The translations under genes and the position numbers were made by a program. DNA of 9,976 nt, taken from the NCBI RefSeq assembly GCF_011189575.1, contig NZ_PUJW01000046.1, positions 1 through 9,976 of the forward strand. The letters run 5' to 3'. Shown piece after piece: positions 1 through 6,430 of this stretch. This stretch comes from Photorhabdus cinerea. Its GTDB lineage: Bacteria > Pseudomonadota > Gammaproteobacteria > Enterobacterales > Enterobacteriaceae. The notes below the pieces were generated by a model. The model worked only from the letters and a program-made list of their open reading frames with translations. It had not been told where the DNA came from and ran no database searches. Position 1 is the stretch's first letter, and each line of letters begins with the position of its first letter.

Positions 1-125
1 CTGAGGGAGCACTAGGCATCCCGTATTGGGCACTATGATGCCGGAAATCTGTGAGGCTCCACATCTCACTGTTCATCTTTTGTGCACCCAGTCAATGTTA
101 GGTGGGATGCGTTCATGACATTTCC
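1..125. other. Stretch downstream of agaF with no recognisable gene
   Basis: No convincing coding region is visible. On the minus strand, right after the agaF stop, AAGGA lies six bases ahead of an ATG at 114-116, but that frame closes after 16 codons (stop at 66-68). An imperfect hairpin can be drawn from GGCATC (16-21) and GATGCC (37-42) with an inner CCC/GGG pairing; it has no T tract. The well-placed ribosome site with a tiny frame could be the start of a truncated next aga gene, but I cannot identify one. Confidence 0.4.
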
Positions 126-560
126 TTAGATACCATCCAGATTTGGGCTGCTATATCCCTGTTTCTGCTGTTCATGCCACAGGCTAGTCAACCCCCGCCG
201 CCCACACTCTAGCGCCATATCACGAAATACTTTTGGCACCAGACCTTCACGGTCCAGCATCATTTCTACCGCCAGTTGCATATTCGTACCGGTGATAACT
301 TCATAATGTGGATTGGTTATCGCTAGTTGTGCTGCCTGCCGGAACGGTGAGCCACCCAGTAAATCACTGAGAATAATCACACCATCACCACTATCGCAGG
401 CAATGCAAGCTTCCTCCAACAACACCAGCAATTGTTCAGTACTGACTCCTTCAGGAAAATCGACAGCGCAACATTGGGGCTGTTGCCCTACTATCTGTTC
501 CACTGCCTGCAACAAACCGCTGGCGAAACGACCATGCCCGGTGATTACAATACCTAACAT
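126..560 (-). CDS. agaF: PTS mannose-family IIA component (AgaF-like)
   Basis: This 144-residue cytoplasmic protein carries phosphate from HPr to the IIB partner in a mannose-family sugar PTS. The fold begins with MLGIVITGHG, where His9 is the expected phosphorylation site, and contains the family's SDLLGGSP loop at residues 65-72, with Asp66 near the active histidine. Its length equals that of E. coli AgaF as I remember it. The start is supported by GAGGG seven bases upstream. It follows the IID gene by 22 bases and is the last recognisable gene of the operon in this window. It is a stand-alone IIA, as in aga systems, rather than a IIAB fusion as in ManX. Assignment to the aga system rests mainly on its neighbours agaR, kbaZ and agaS. 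Confidence 0.9.
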   Translation of the reverse strand: MLGIVITGHGRFASGLLQAVEQIVGQQPQCCAVDFPEGVSTEQLLVLLEEACIACDSGDGVIILSDLLGGSPFRQAAQLAITNPHYEVITGTNMQLAVEMMLDREGLVPKVFRDMALECGRRGLTSLWHEQQKQGYSSPNLDGI

Positions 561-582
561 TCCATTCCCTCAACGTCGTTTG

Positions 583-1476
583 TTAAAGAAAACCGACAAA
601 TTTACCCACAATGCCGAACGCCACCGTCAAACCAATTAACTTGACCGGCGAGAATCCCTTTTTCATCAGCCAAAACACCAACAGGGTGAAACACAACGGC
701 AATAAATTAGGCATCAATTTATCCAGAACATCCTTCTGCAACGCCACACTCGCTTTACCAGCATTCACCACTACCGGCGTCGAAAAACGGACATACGAAG
801 CCACCAGCGCTCCTATCACCGTCATCCCGACGATTGATGCCGCATGAGAGATATTTTTAGTATGTGTTTTTAACAACGCTAATGCATTGATACCCGCCCG
901 ATAGCCATAATGGGCCAAACCAAAACGCAAACCGAAATGTACGATGTTGAATAGCAACAAGAATACGATGGGGCCAAACAAGCTCCCCTGTAGCGCCAAA
1001 GATGCGCCAATACCGGCACAGATAGGTAACAAAGTCAACCAGAACAATGCATCACCAATCCCGCCCAGCGGTCCCATTAGCGCCACTTTCACCGCGCGAA
1101 TAGTGGAGATTTTTTCCTTATTTCGCTCCATTGCCAGCACCAAACCGGACAGTAAAGTGACATCAAATGGATGCACATTGATAAACTCCATATGCATCTT
1201 CATAGAATTCCCCAGATCCTGCGGGTTCTTATGGATCTTACGCAATCCGGGGATCAAGGTGTACAACCAGCCCCCCGCCTGCATACGCTCATAGTTAAAT
1301 GATGCCTGTAGCAACAAAGAGCGCCACGCCATACGATTCAGATCGCCTTTAGTCAGCTCCTCACCCGGCATACTGTCCTGATAATCATCTTGCTCAACCT
1401 GACTGGTCGCCAACGCCTGTGCCATCCTTTTCTCAGCTTTATCTGCCATAGCAGTATCGGTGTCGTTAAATGCCAT
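583..1476 (-). CDS. agaE: PTS mannose-family IID membrane component (AgaE/AgaD-like)
   Basis: This inner-membrane IID subunit pairs with IIC to form the sugar channel. About 297 residues are predicted. The family block LLQASFNYERMQAGGW lies about 50 residues in, followed by ALMGPLGGIGDALFW, a strongly conserved IID signature, and hydrophobic helices near the C terminus. An upstream in-frame extension to 1524 is possible, but the ATG at 1474-1476 is preferred because AGGAG sits eight bases ahead and the upstream part reads as out-of-frame IIC sequence. It overlaps the IIC gene by 11 bases, suggesting translational coupling. The N terminus carries a charged tail of roughly 40 residues before the conserved part, longer than in E. 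coli AgaE. By similarity and position it is the GalNAc-type IID; the galactosamine-type AgaD is the alternative. Confidence 0.9.
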   Translation of the reverse strand: MAFNDTDTAMADKAEKRMAQALATSQVEQDDYQDSMPGEELTKGDLNRMAWRSLLLQASFNYERMQAGGWLYTLIPGLRKIHKNPQDLGNSMKMHMEFINVHPFDVTLLSGLVLAMERNKEKISTIRAVKVALMGPLGGIGDALFWLTLLPICAGIGASLALQGSLFGPIVFLLLFNIVHFGLRFGLAHYGYRAGINALALLKTHTKNISHAASIVGMTVIGALVASYVRFSTPVVVNAGKASVALQKDVLDKLMPNLLPLCFTLLVFWLMKKGFSPVKLIGLTVAFGIVGKFVGFL

Positions 1477-2251
1477 CTTCCATCTCCTGAGACTGGGTGG
1501 TAGGTGTGCTGCGTTCAGCCACATCTTCCATACGGGAACGGTTAAAGAAATCGATTAGAGCAATCGCAAATGCGCCGAGTGCCACGGCGATAATCGGCAT
1601 ATTAAGGAATGTGACCGAAATGAAACCCAGAATGAAATAGGCAACATAGGTCTTCTTCATCATCATTTTCATCAGCATTGAAAAGCCGATGGCGGGCATC
1701 ATACCGCCAGCAACCGCTAAACCATCTAGCAGCCACTGCGGTGCTTTCTGTACCATGACACTGGCAGCATCAGCACCGAAATAAATTGGCAAAAATGCCA
1801 CGATAAAATAGAAGCAAAACAGAATGGTAATACCCAGATAGTTCACCCTCTCCACACCACGCCAGTTCAACTCTTTCACCATCTGATCGCATTTATGCAT
1901 CATTGGTGAGAACACAGTAAAGAGCAGCGTAATGCAACCTTGTACCGCAATGGAAAACGGCACGGCGATACCAATCGCGACTTTAGGGTCAGCATTCGTC
2001 AGAATGGCAAATGCCGTACCAATCACGCCGCCAATCACCACATTTGGCGGCTGAGCGCCAGCCAGCGGCACCATTCCCATCCAGACCAGCTCCAGCGTCC
2101 CCCCCACTAATAAACCCGTCTGTACATCTCCTAAAATCAGCCCAACTAATGGACCAATCACTACCGGACGGTGAAAATGGGTCAACCCATCAAAGAGATC
2201 CACCCCCGCCAACCCTGCCAATAATCCAATCAATATCGCATCAATCAGCAT
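1466..2251 (-). CDS. agaW: PTS mannose-family IIC membrane component (AgaW/AgaC-like)
   Basis: This 261-residue integral membrane subunit binds and translocates the sugar together with IID. It is almost wholly hydrophobic, with family signatures GPLVGLILGDVQTGLLVGG near residues 32-50 and LELVWMGMVPLAGAQPPN just after, the latter typical of IIC of the mannose class. Several further membrane segments follow, ending in a charged tail rich in Ser, Thr, Gln and Glu. The ATG at 2249-2251 has GAGGTGAG just upstream. It starts 10 bases after the IIB stop and its last codons overlap the IID start. E. coli AgaW is shorter in the laboratory strain K-12; this copy looks full length. The choice between AgaW and AgaC naming is by context, with the GalNAc-type set more likely since the IIB resembles AgaV. 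Confidence 0.9.
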   Translation of the reverse strand: MLIDAILIGLLAGLAGVDLFDGLTHFHRPVVIGPLVGLILGDVQTGLLVGGTLELVWMGMVPLAGAQPPNVVIGGVIGTAFAILTNADPKVAIGIAVPFSIAVQGCITLLFTVFSPMMHKCDQMVKELNWRGVERVNYLGITILFCFYFIVAFLPIYFGADAASVMVQKAPQWLLDGLAVAGGMMPAIGFSMLMKMMMKKTYVAYFILGFISVTFLNMPIIAVALGAFAIALIDFFNRSRMEDVAERSTPTTQSQEMEDGI

Positions 2252-2261
2252 AACTCACCTC

Positions 2262-2744
2262 TCAGGCCAGTAACTTAACGATGGGTTCTCCCGCTTCGTC
2301 CGGCACTCGCCGTACCTCGCAAGTGACGCCTAATTGCTCCAGTTCACGAAACACCACCACGTCACCGTCATCAACCGAAACCGTTTTATGGATTTGACGT
2401 TTGCCTTCGGCAAAATGCATATTGCCCACATTGACAAAGTTAATCGGTACCCCTCCCTTGACCAGCGTCAGTACATCTTGCGGCGTTTTACAAACGATAA
2501 AAATCTTCTGGCGTTCAGCCGCTTTATGGATCACATCAATGGTTTTCTGTAAGGTGAAATAGCGAGTCTGAACCCCATCGGAAACCACCATATCCATCAG
2601 GTTCTGCTGCACCAAATCACTGGCAACTTGATCGTTAGCCACCAATACCAGATTAGCTCCCAGTGAATTGGTCCAAGTCACACCGACCTGACCATGCACC
2701 AACCGGTTATCAATTCGAGTCATTAAAATATTCGGTATCGACAT
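2262..2744 (-). CDS. agaV: PTS mannose-family IIB component (AgaV-like)
   Basis: This 160-residue cytoplasmic protein takes phosphate from IIA and passes it to the incoming sugar. It opens with the IIB signature RIDNRLVHGQV at residues 10-20; His17 is the predicted phosphorylated residue. Blocks such as ANLVLVAND, VQQNLM, VCKTP and LVKGGVP match what I recall of E. coli AgaV closely. A GTG two codons upstream (2748-2750) also keeps the frame, but AGGAG directly abuts that GTG, while it is five bases from the ATG at 2742-2744, so the ATG is chosen. The gene begins inside the end of agaS (35-base overlap), implying coupled translation. Substrate is likely N-acetylgalactosamine or a related amino sugar, inferred from family and operon. 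Confidence 0.92.
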   Translation of the reverse strand: MSIPNILMTRIDNRLVHGQVGVTWTNSLGANLVLVANDQVASDLVQQNLMDMVVSDGVQTRYFTLQKTIDVIHKAAERQKIFIVCKTPQDVLTLVKGGVPINFVNVGNMHFAEGKRQIHKTVSVDDGDVVVFRELEQLGVTCEVRRVPDEAGEPIVKLLA

Positions 2745-3927
2745 AATCACTCCTGCTACATTCAGTTGTTTGTGAGTACGCTAGAGGGTAAGGATAAATT
2801 TCCACCCCTTTCACCACGCGGTTGACCTCCCCTGTCGGACATGGATTGTCTGGCGTTATGCCCAGTGCCAGCGAGGTTTCAAACGCTAACATCTGCAAAA
2901 ACATCAAATAGGGGAACAACAGCCAGATATCGTCTTGTTCACTATTAATCACGGTGAACCCTTTCCCCGGTGTGCCACTCAGTGCAACAATTTGACACGC
3001 CAATCCGTCATGATTCAGCTCATACCATAGATCGAGATCATAACGACGGCGATACTGATCAGCGGAGAGCATCATGACGACCAATGTATCCCGTTCGATC
3101 ATAAACTTCGGCCCATGACGTACTCCCATTGACGAGTCGTAACGCGTAGCAACATGCCCGGCGGTCAACTCCAACATCTTGAGAGCGCCTTCTTCTGCTA
3201 CGCCAGTAAAACAACTGGAACCCAAACACATCATGCGTTTAAAACCACTGTGTGCCAGCAACTTAGTCTGTACCTGCCACTGCTTCCACTCCCGTTCACA
3301 CAACACGGCCATCGTCATCAATGGCTCGCGGCTCTGTTCCAGTGTTAATGGCCCCAGCAGCAACACAGTTGCCAGCGTCATACAACTAAAACTGGAAGTC
3401 ATGGCAAAACTTTGATCATGAGAACTCTGTGGCATGTTCAGCGAACAAACGTGGGAACGCCCTTCGGCATAACGCGCCAACGCGCCATCAGGATTACAAG
3501 TCAGCATTAAGTGATAACAGCGCGGCAACAACTGATCAGCCAGTTGTACCGCCGCTACACTTTCCGGGCTATTGCCGGAACGCCCGTAAGAAATTAGTAA
3601 TGTTGAACGCGTTGGATCAAGATATTGCAAAGGAGAAGGCACAATGTCCGTCGTACTGTACGCGACCACATTCAGCCCACACTGCTCACGTAACCAAGGC
3701 GCCAGAGCGCGCCCAACAAATGCAGAGGAACCTGCGCCGCACAGTACTATTTGTAACTCTGGGTCAGACAACAGAGGCGCCAAAAACGGTTGCCACAGCT
3801 CTTCCTCACGTTGCAGGCTTTGATATAACTGACGCCAAAGTTCAGGCTGCTGATGAATTTCTCTGGCAGTGTATAGCCCGTGATGCTCACGTAGCCAGGC
3901 TTCGGTATAGGAAAACAGTTCACTCAT
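2710..3927 (-). CDS. agaS: AgaS, SIS-domain galactosamine-6-phosphate isomerase/deaminase
   Basis: The protein is predicted to be the cytosolic enzyme that converts galactosamine-6-phosphate to tagatose-6-phosphate, releasing ammonia, the role assigned to AgaS in E. coli. Its 405 residues carry two sugar isomerase (SIS) domains: CGAGSSAF (63-70) and SYGRSGNSPESVA (113-125) in the first, and EEGALKMLELTAG (245-257) with RHGPK (270-274) in the second. The C-terminal GEVNRVVKGV block (about 366-375) matches AgaS. About 25 residues after this block exceed the end of the E. coli protein; this polar tail is encoded where the gene overlaps agaV. The start ATG has AAGGAG seven bases upstream and overlaps the kbaZ stop as ATGA, so translation is probably coupled. 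Confidence 0.93.
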   Translation of the reverse strand: MSELFSYTEAWLREHHGLYTAREIHQQPELWRQLYQSLQREEELWQPFLAPLLSDPELQIVLCGAGSSAFVGRALAPWLREQCGLNVVAYSTTDIVPSPLQYLDPTRSTLLISYGRSGNSPESVAAVQLADQLLPRCYHLMLTCNPDGALARYAEGRSHVCSLNMPQSSHDQSFAMTSSFSCMTLATVLLLGPLTLEQSREPLMTMAVLCEREWKQWQVQTKLLAHSGFKRMMCLGSSCFTGVAEEGALKMLELTAGHVATRYDSSMGVRHGPKFMIERDTLVVMMLSADQYRRRYDLDLWYELNHDGLACQIVALSGTPGKGFTVINSEQDDIWLLFPYLMFLQMLAFETSLALGITPDNPCPTGEVNRVVKGVEIYPYPLAYSQTTECSRSDYVDTEYFNDSN

Positions 3928-5219
3928 ACTAACGCTCCTTGTACCTCAAATTCACAAGCCTGCGCATAGCTCAGCAACACAGAACAAATCTTATCCAATA
4001 CCCAAGCGTGCGGATCATTGTCCAACCGTCCCGCATTAACTGCCTGCGCTTGCTCTGGCAGGTACTGACTTAGCAATGAAAGGGAAACTGGACGACAGCG
4101 CAGGTTATCCATCAAAGTATTAACGGCCTGTTGTACCTGCGGGTGCGGCCAGTAGTAACGCACGCGATCGCTCAGACTGTATTGACGATCAATAAGTTGT
4201 TGATGTGGTGTACCGTGGTAATAGCGATTCCAGTGCTCCGGCTGCTCAAGCATGACCTGTTCCAAAGTGGCACACAGACGAGCGGCTTGCTGTTCACTAT
4301 TCCATTCACCATCGATCTTATCGAGCGCGAAAAGCGCTTCACGCAGGGCAAACGTCAACGCTGGGCCAACTTTCAGAATAGCGAAATGATCACGTACCAG
4401 TTCACGGTAAGCTTGCGCCGTTTGATAATCAGTAGAATGGGCTTCATAGACCAAATACGGTTGAGACTCGATATATTTACTCAGGGCCGTCGCACGTTCA
4501 GATTGGTAGTGTTCGACATGATGGTGATCGAACTCCACACCCGGTTGAACCACCAGCGCAATCACTCGCGGCCATACCTGTTCCAGCCCAGCCAACTGCC
4601 AGGCTTGTTGATGCACATTCAACGTTGTGGCCGCTGCCTGAGGCGTAGTGACTTGCATTCCTGCCAGTGCTTCTTTAGCGCCGCCCGGGACGGGCACTTC
4701 GGTACCTATCACATAAACAGGCGGTTCTCCCTCCACCTGCTGCCAACAACGCTCAGCCACTTGACATAAACGAGCTGCCCGTACCGCAACCTCCTTGTCG
4801 CCAAGCGGTATCGGATCATCAGCACAGGACATAGAACAATCAAGGTGGATCTTACGAAATCCCGCAGCCACATAATCATGTATCAAGGTTTCTGCCAGCT
4901 TCATTGCTTGCTCAGCGGGACGATCTTGCCAAACATTCGGTCCAAGATGATCGCCTCCCAACCAGATACGATCACGCGGTAAACCAATGCGATCGGCCTG
5001 TTGCCAAACTGCATCACGAAACTGAACGGGTTGCATACCGGTATAACCGCCAAACTGATTAACCTGATTAGACGTTGCTTCAATCAGCACCGACGTTTTA
5101 CGTACTTTGGCTATGCGCAAAGCACTTTCCAATACCCAGGGATGGGCGGAACAGACTGAATAGATCCCCACCGCTTCACCTGATTTGTGGCGACGGATAA
5201 GTTGTAATAGTGACTGCAT
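3924..5219 (-). CDS. kbaZ: KbaZ/AgaZ, tagatose-1,6-bisphosphate aldolase Z subunit
   Basis: This is the GatZ/KbaZ-family subunit that, in E. coli, is needed for full activity and stability of the class II tagatose-1,6-bisphosphate aldolase KbaY; it is not itself the zinc-bearing catalytic chain. The 431 residues carry the family blocks IEATSNQVNQFGGYTGM (46-62), GGDHLGPN (88-95), KIHLDCSMSC (123-132) and VIGTEVPVPGG (170-180), then QPGVEFDH, EAHSTDYQT and LKVGPALTFALREALF, close to E. coli KbaZ throughout. A longer frame begins at 5231, but GGGAG sits six bases before the ATG at 5217-5219, and that start aligns with the E. coli N terminus. It lies 35 bases after agaR and overlaps agaS by four bases. 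The partner KbaY is absent from the window. Confidence 0.95.
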   Translation of the reverse strand: MQSLLQLIRRHKSGEAVGIYSVCSAHPWVLESALRIAKVRKTSVLIEATSNQVNQFGGYTGMQPVQFRDAVWQQADRIGLPRDRIWLGGDHLGPNVWQDRPAEQAMKLAETLIHDYVAAGFRKIHLDCSMSCADDPIPLGDKEVAVRAARLCQVAERCWQQVEGEPPVYVIGTEVPVPGGAKEALAGMQVTTPQAAATTLNVHQQAWQLAGLEQVWPRVIALVVQPGVEFDHHHVEHYQSERATALSKYIESQPYLVYEAHSTDYQTAQAYRELVRDHFAILKVGPALTFALREALFALDKIDGEWNSEQQAARLCATLEQVMLEQPEHWNRYYHGTPHQQLIDRQYSLSDRVRYYWPHPQVQQAVNTLMDNLRCRPVSLSLLSQYLPEQAQAVNAGRLDNDPHAWVLDKICSVLLSYAQACEFEVQGALV

Positions 5220-5254
5220 GGTATCTCCCATGCGAGCAAGAACTTCGGTAAGAA

Positions 5255-6028
5255 CTACTCGTCGGCAATAATCACATCCACGCCGAGTTCAGTTAATGCT
5301 CGCCTGTAGTTATCGGGGACCCGGCTGTCAGTAATCAGCCGATGAATCTGTCCGGCCTGACGGATCATACAAAAGCTTCTGCGCCCAAATTTACTGGCAT
5401 CCGCCACAGCAATAATTTCATGTGCCACCTCACACATTACGCGATTAAGGTGGGCTTCACCGGGGTGTGGTGTGGTTATCCCTGCTTCCAGATCAAACCC
5501 ATCGACGCCAAGAAACAGAATATTAAAGCGATATTGACGCAATTGCTGTTCCGCAGCCGGACCGTAGAGCGAGTAGGAGTTCTGACGCACACTCCCGCCA
5601 AGCACCATCACATTTATCTGGTCAAATCCCGCCAACTCATAGGCGATATTCAAAGCGTTAGTCATTACCACCAAATCACGCCGCTCCTTAAGATGTGGCA
5701 CAATTTGCGTGGTAGTCGAGCCAGAATCAAGGATCAGAGCATCGCCATCCTTAACAAACTGTGCTGCTTTAGCCGCAATGCGCGATTTCACATCACGATT
5801 CATCCTCCCCTTATCTTGCAAGGGGCGATCAAAGGCGAATTGCTGATTCAACATGGCCCCACCATAGGAACGCAAAGCGCAGCCTTTCTGCTCGAGATAA
5901 CGCAGGTCATTACGAATAGTGACGCTAGAAACCCCAAAACGAGAACTCAAATGCTCAACACGTACACTACCCTCATGGCACAGCAGGTCGATAATCTGTT
6001 CACGTCTTTTTACGGTATCCACAGTCAT
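5255..6028 (-). CDS. agaR: AgaR, DeoR-family repressor of the aga operon
   Basis: This 257-residue cytoplasmic regulator should repress the amino-sugar operon until a phosphorylated sugar intermediate binds it. Residues 8-50 form a DeoR-type winged helix-turn-helix (RREQIIDLL, then GVSSVTIRNDLRYLEQKG). The C-terminal sugar-phosphate-sensing domain shows DSGSTT (101-106), TNALN (123-127), a GGSVRQ strand-loop (144-149) and DASKFGR (210-216), all typical of DeoR/AgaR/GlpR proteins. GAGGAG lies nine bases before the chosen ATG. It is slightly shorter at the N terminus than E. coli AgaR. Being first in the operon and only 35 bases from kbaZ, it is probably cotranscribed and autoregulated through the operator-like sites just upstream. 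Identity as AgaR, rather than another DeoR relative, follows from sequence resemblance plus the genes it precedes. Confidence 0.93.
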   Translation of the reverse strand: MTVDTVKRREQIIDLLCHEGSVRVEHLSSRFGVSSVTIRNDLRYLEQKGCALRSYGGAMLNQQFAFDRPLQDKGRMNRDVKSRIAAKAAQFVKDGDALILDSGSTTTQIVPHLKERRDLVVMTNALNIAYELAGFDQINVMVLGGSVRQNSYSLYGPAAEQQLRQYRFNILFLGVDGFDLEAGITTPHPGEAHLNRVMCEVAHEIIAVADASKFGRRSFCMIRQAGQIHRLITDSRVPDNYRRALTELGVDVIIADE

Positions 6029-6083
6029 TCCGTTATGCTCCTCAGATCTCCAGCGACATATTCACGTCGCCTGTGATGAATTG

Positions 6084-6103
6084 CTTTCTCTCTCTTTCGG
6101 TTT
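6084..6103 (-). promoter_or_regulatory. Candidate AgaR operator over the agaR start point
   Basis: The plus strand reads CTTTCTCTCTCTTTCGGTTT, a pyrimidine-rich tract with CTTTC repeated at a 10-base interval. E. coli AgaR sites are also built of repeated TTTC/TTTY units, so this is a plausible operator. It covers the transcription start predicted from the -10 box at 6105-6110, which suits repression. Inferred by pattern only. Confidence 0.5.
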
Positions 6104-6104
6104 A

Positions 6105-6110
6105 ATTACA
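6105..6110 (-). promoter_or_regulatory. Predicted -10 box of the agaR operon promoter
   Basis: The minus strand reads TGTAAT, five of six matches to TATAAT. A start point near 6098 would put the CRP-like site at 6132-6147 exactly 41.5 bp upstream, the class II activator position, so a poor -35 is expected. A second candidate, a perfect TATAAT on the minus strand at 6152-6157, has only a weak -35 (GTTTTC near 6174-6179) and would place the CRP site over its start. Confidence 0.5.
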
Positions 6111-6131
6111 GCAAAAGCAATGAAATGAAAT

Positions 6132-6147
6132 TGTGATCGGTATTACA
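6132..6147. promoter_or_regulatory. CRP-like binding site upstream of agaR
   Basis: The bases TGTGA, six spacer bases, TTACA match the CRP consensus TGTGA-N6-TCACA with one mismatch, and flanking A/T bases fit too. Its centre lies 41.5 bp from the predicted agaR start near 6098. CRP activation is known for E. coli aga promoters, so catabolite control of this operon is likely. Confidence 0.65.
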
Positions 6148-6162
6148 GTCTATTATATAGAC

Positions 6163-6218
6163 AAAAACCAACCGAAAACGTTTCATTTGAAAACCAAACG
6201 AAAGAATACTTTCGGTTT
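6163..6218. promoter_or_regulatory. Cluster of candidate AgaR operator repeats
   Basis: Several related motifs are packed here. On the minus strand TTTTCGGTTGGTTTTT (6163-6178) and CTTTCGTTTGGTTTTC (6189-6204) are direct repeats. The second also forms a near-palindrome with CTTTCGGTTT (6209-6218) across a four-base AATA spacer. The motif TTTCGGTT recurs at 6095 and, inverted, at 6287. A DeoR-family repressor gene lies next door, so an upstream operator cluster acting with the start-site operator is the simplest reading. Confidence 0.5.
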
Positions 6219-6261
6219 TATGATTATTATTGTTTTATCCCGGAATCAGTCCTTATCCACC

Positions 6262-6294
6262 TTTTCGACGAAAATTGATACCAAAAAACCGAAA
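6262..6294. promoter_or_regulatory. Further operator-like inverted repeats
   Basis: TTTTCG and CGAAAA flank a single A at 6262-6274, a perfect inverted repeat, and AACCGAAA follows at 6287-6294, the fourth copy of the motif found near agaR. They lie midway in the agaR to beta-lactamase spacer, so they could serve either direction. Function is inferred from resemblance to the neighbouring motifs. Confidence 0.3.
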
Positions 6295-6337
6295 GCCCTT
6301 TGTTTTCAATCATCGAGTACAAAGTTTTATTTCAACA

Positions 6338-6353
6338 GGTGATAGAGATCACA
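6338..6353. promoter_or_regulatory. CRP-like site upstream of the beta-lactamase
   Basis: GGTGA, six spacer bases, TCACA matches the CRP consensus with one mismatch in the left arm. Its centre lies about 48 bp upstream of the start predicted from the -10 box at 6382-6387, which is not one of the standard CRP activating positions, so it may be weak, act otherwise, or be chance. Confidence 0.35.
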
Positions 6354-6378
6354 ACTTTAAGATTAGATGTGCAAATCC

Positions 6379-6387
6379 TGATAAAAT
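6379..6387 (+). promoter_or_regulatory. Predicted extended -10 promoter of the beta-lactamase
   Basis: TGATAAAAT contains an extended -10 (TG, one base, TAAAAT). No good -35 lies 16-18 bases upstream. The start would fall near 6394, leaving a leader of about 37 bases that ends in AAGGA ten bases ahead of the ATG. Confidence 0.4.
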
Positions 6388-6430
6388 CCAGGACTGAAAG
6401 CTCTCGCCTGTAATTAAGGAAACGACACAA

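Noticed and set aside
16..42. Hairpin near the left edge as terminator of the aga operon
   Set aside because: The stem is imperfect with a large interrupted loop and no T tract on either strand.
313..1294. Several plus-strand frames opposite agaF and the IID gene
   Set aside because: All are antisense to conserved PTS genes and lack recognisable protein features.
4131..4769. Long plus-strand open frame of 212 codons opposite kbaZ
   Set aside because: It lies wholly antisense to a clearly recognised gene, has no family resemblance or suitable ribosome site, and is explained by the codon pattern of kbaZ.
5342..6076. Plus-strand open frame of 244 codons opposite agaR
   Set aside because: Antisense shadow of a well-supported DeoR-family gene; its product shows no recognisable motifs.
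6096..6320. Repeated short motifs as a possible CRISPR array
   Set aside because: Units are only 8-16 bases, imperfect, in mixed orientation and without uniform spacers; they fit operator sites.
6133..6342. 69-codon plus-strand frame in the agaR to beta-lactamase spacer
   Set aside because: Composition is that of AT-rich regulatory DNA, no ribosome site precedes it, and it covers the operator and CRP-like motifs.
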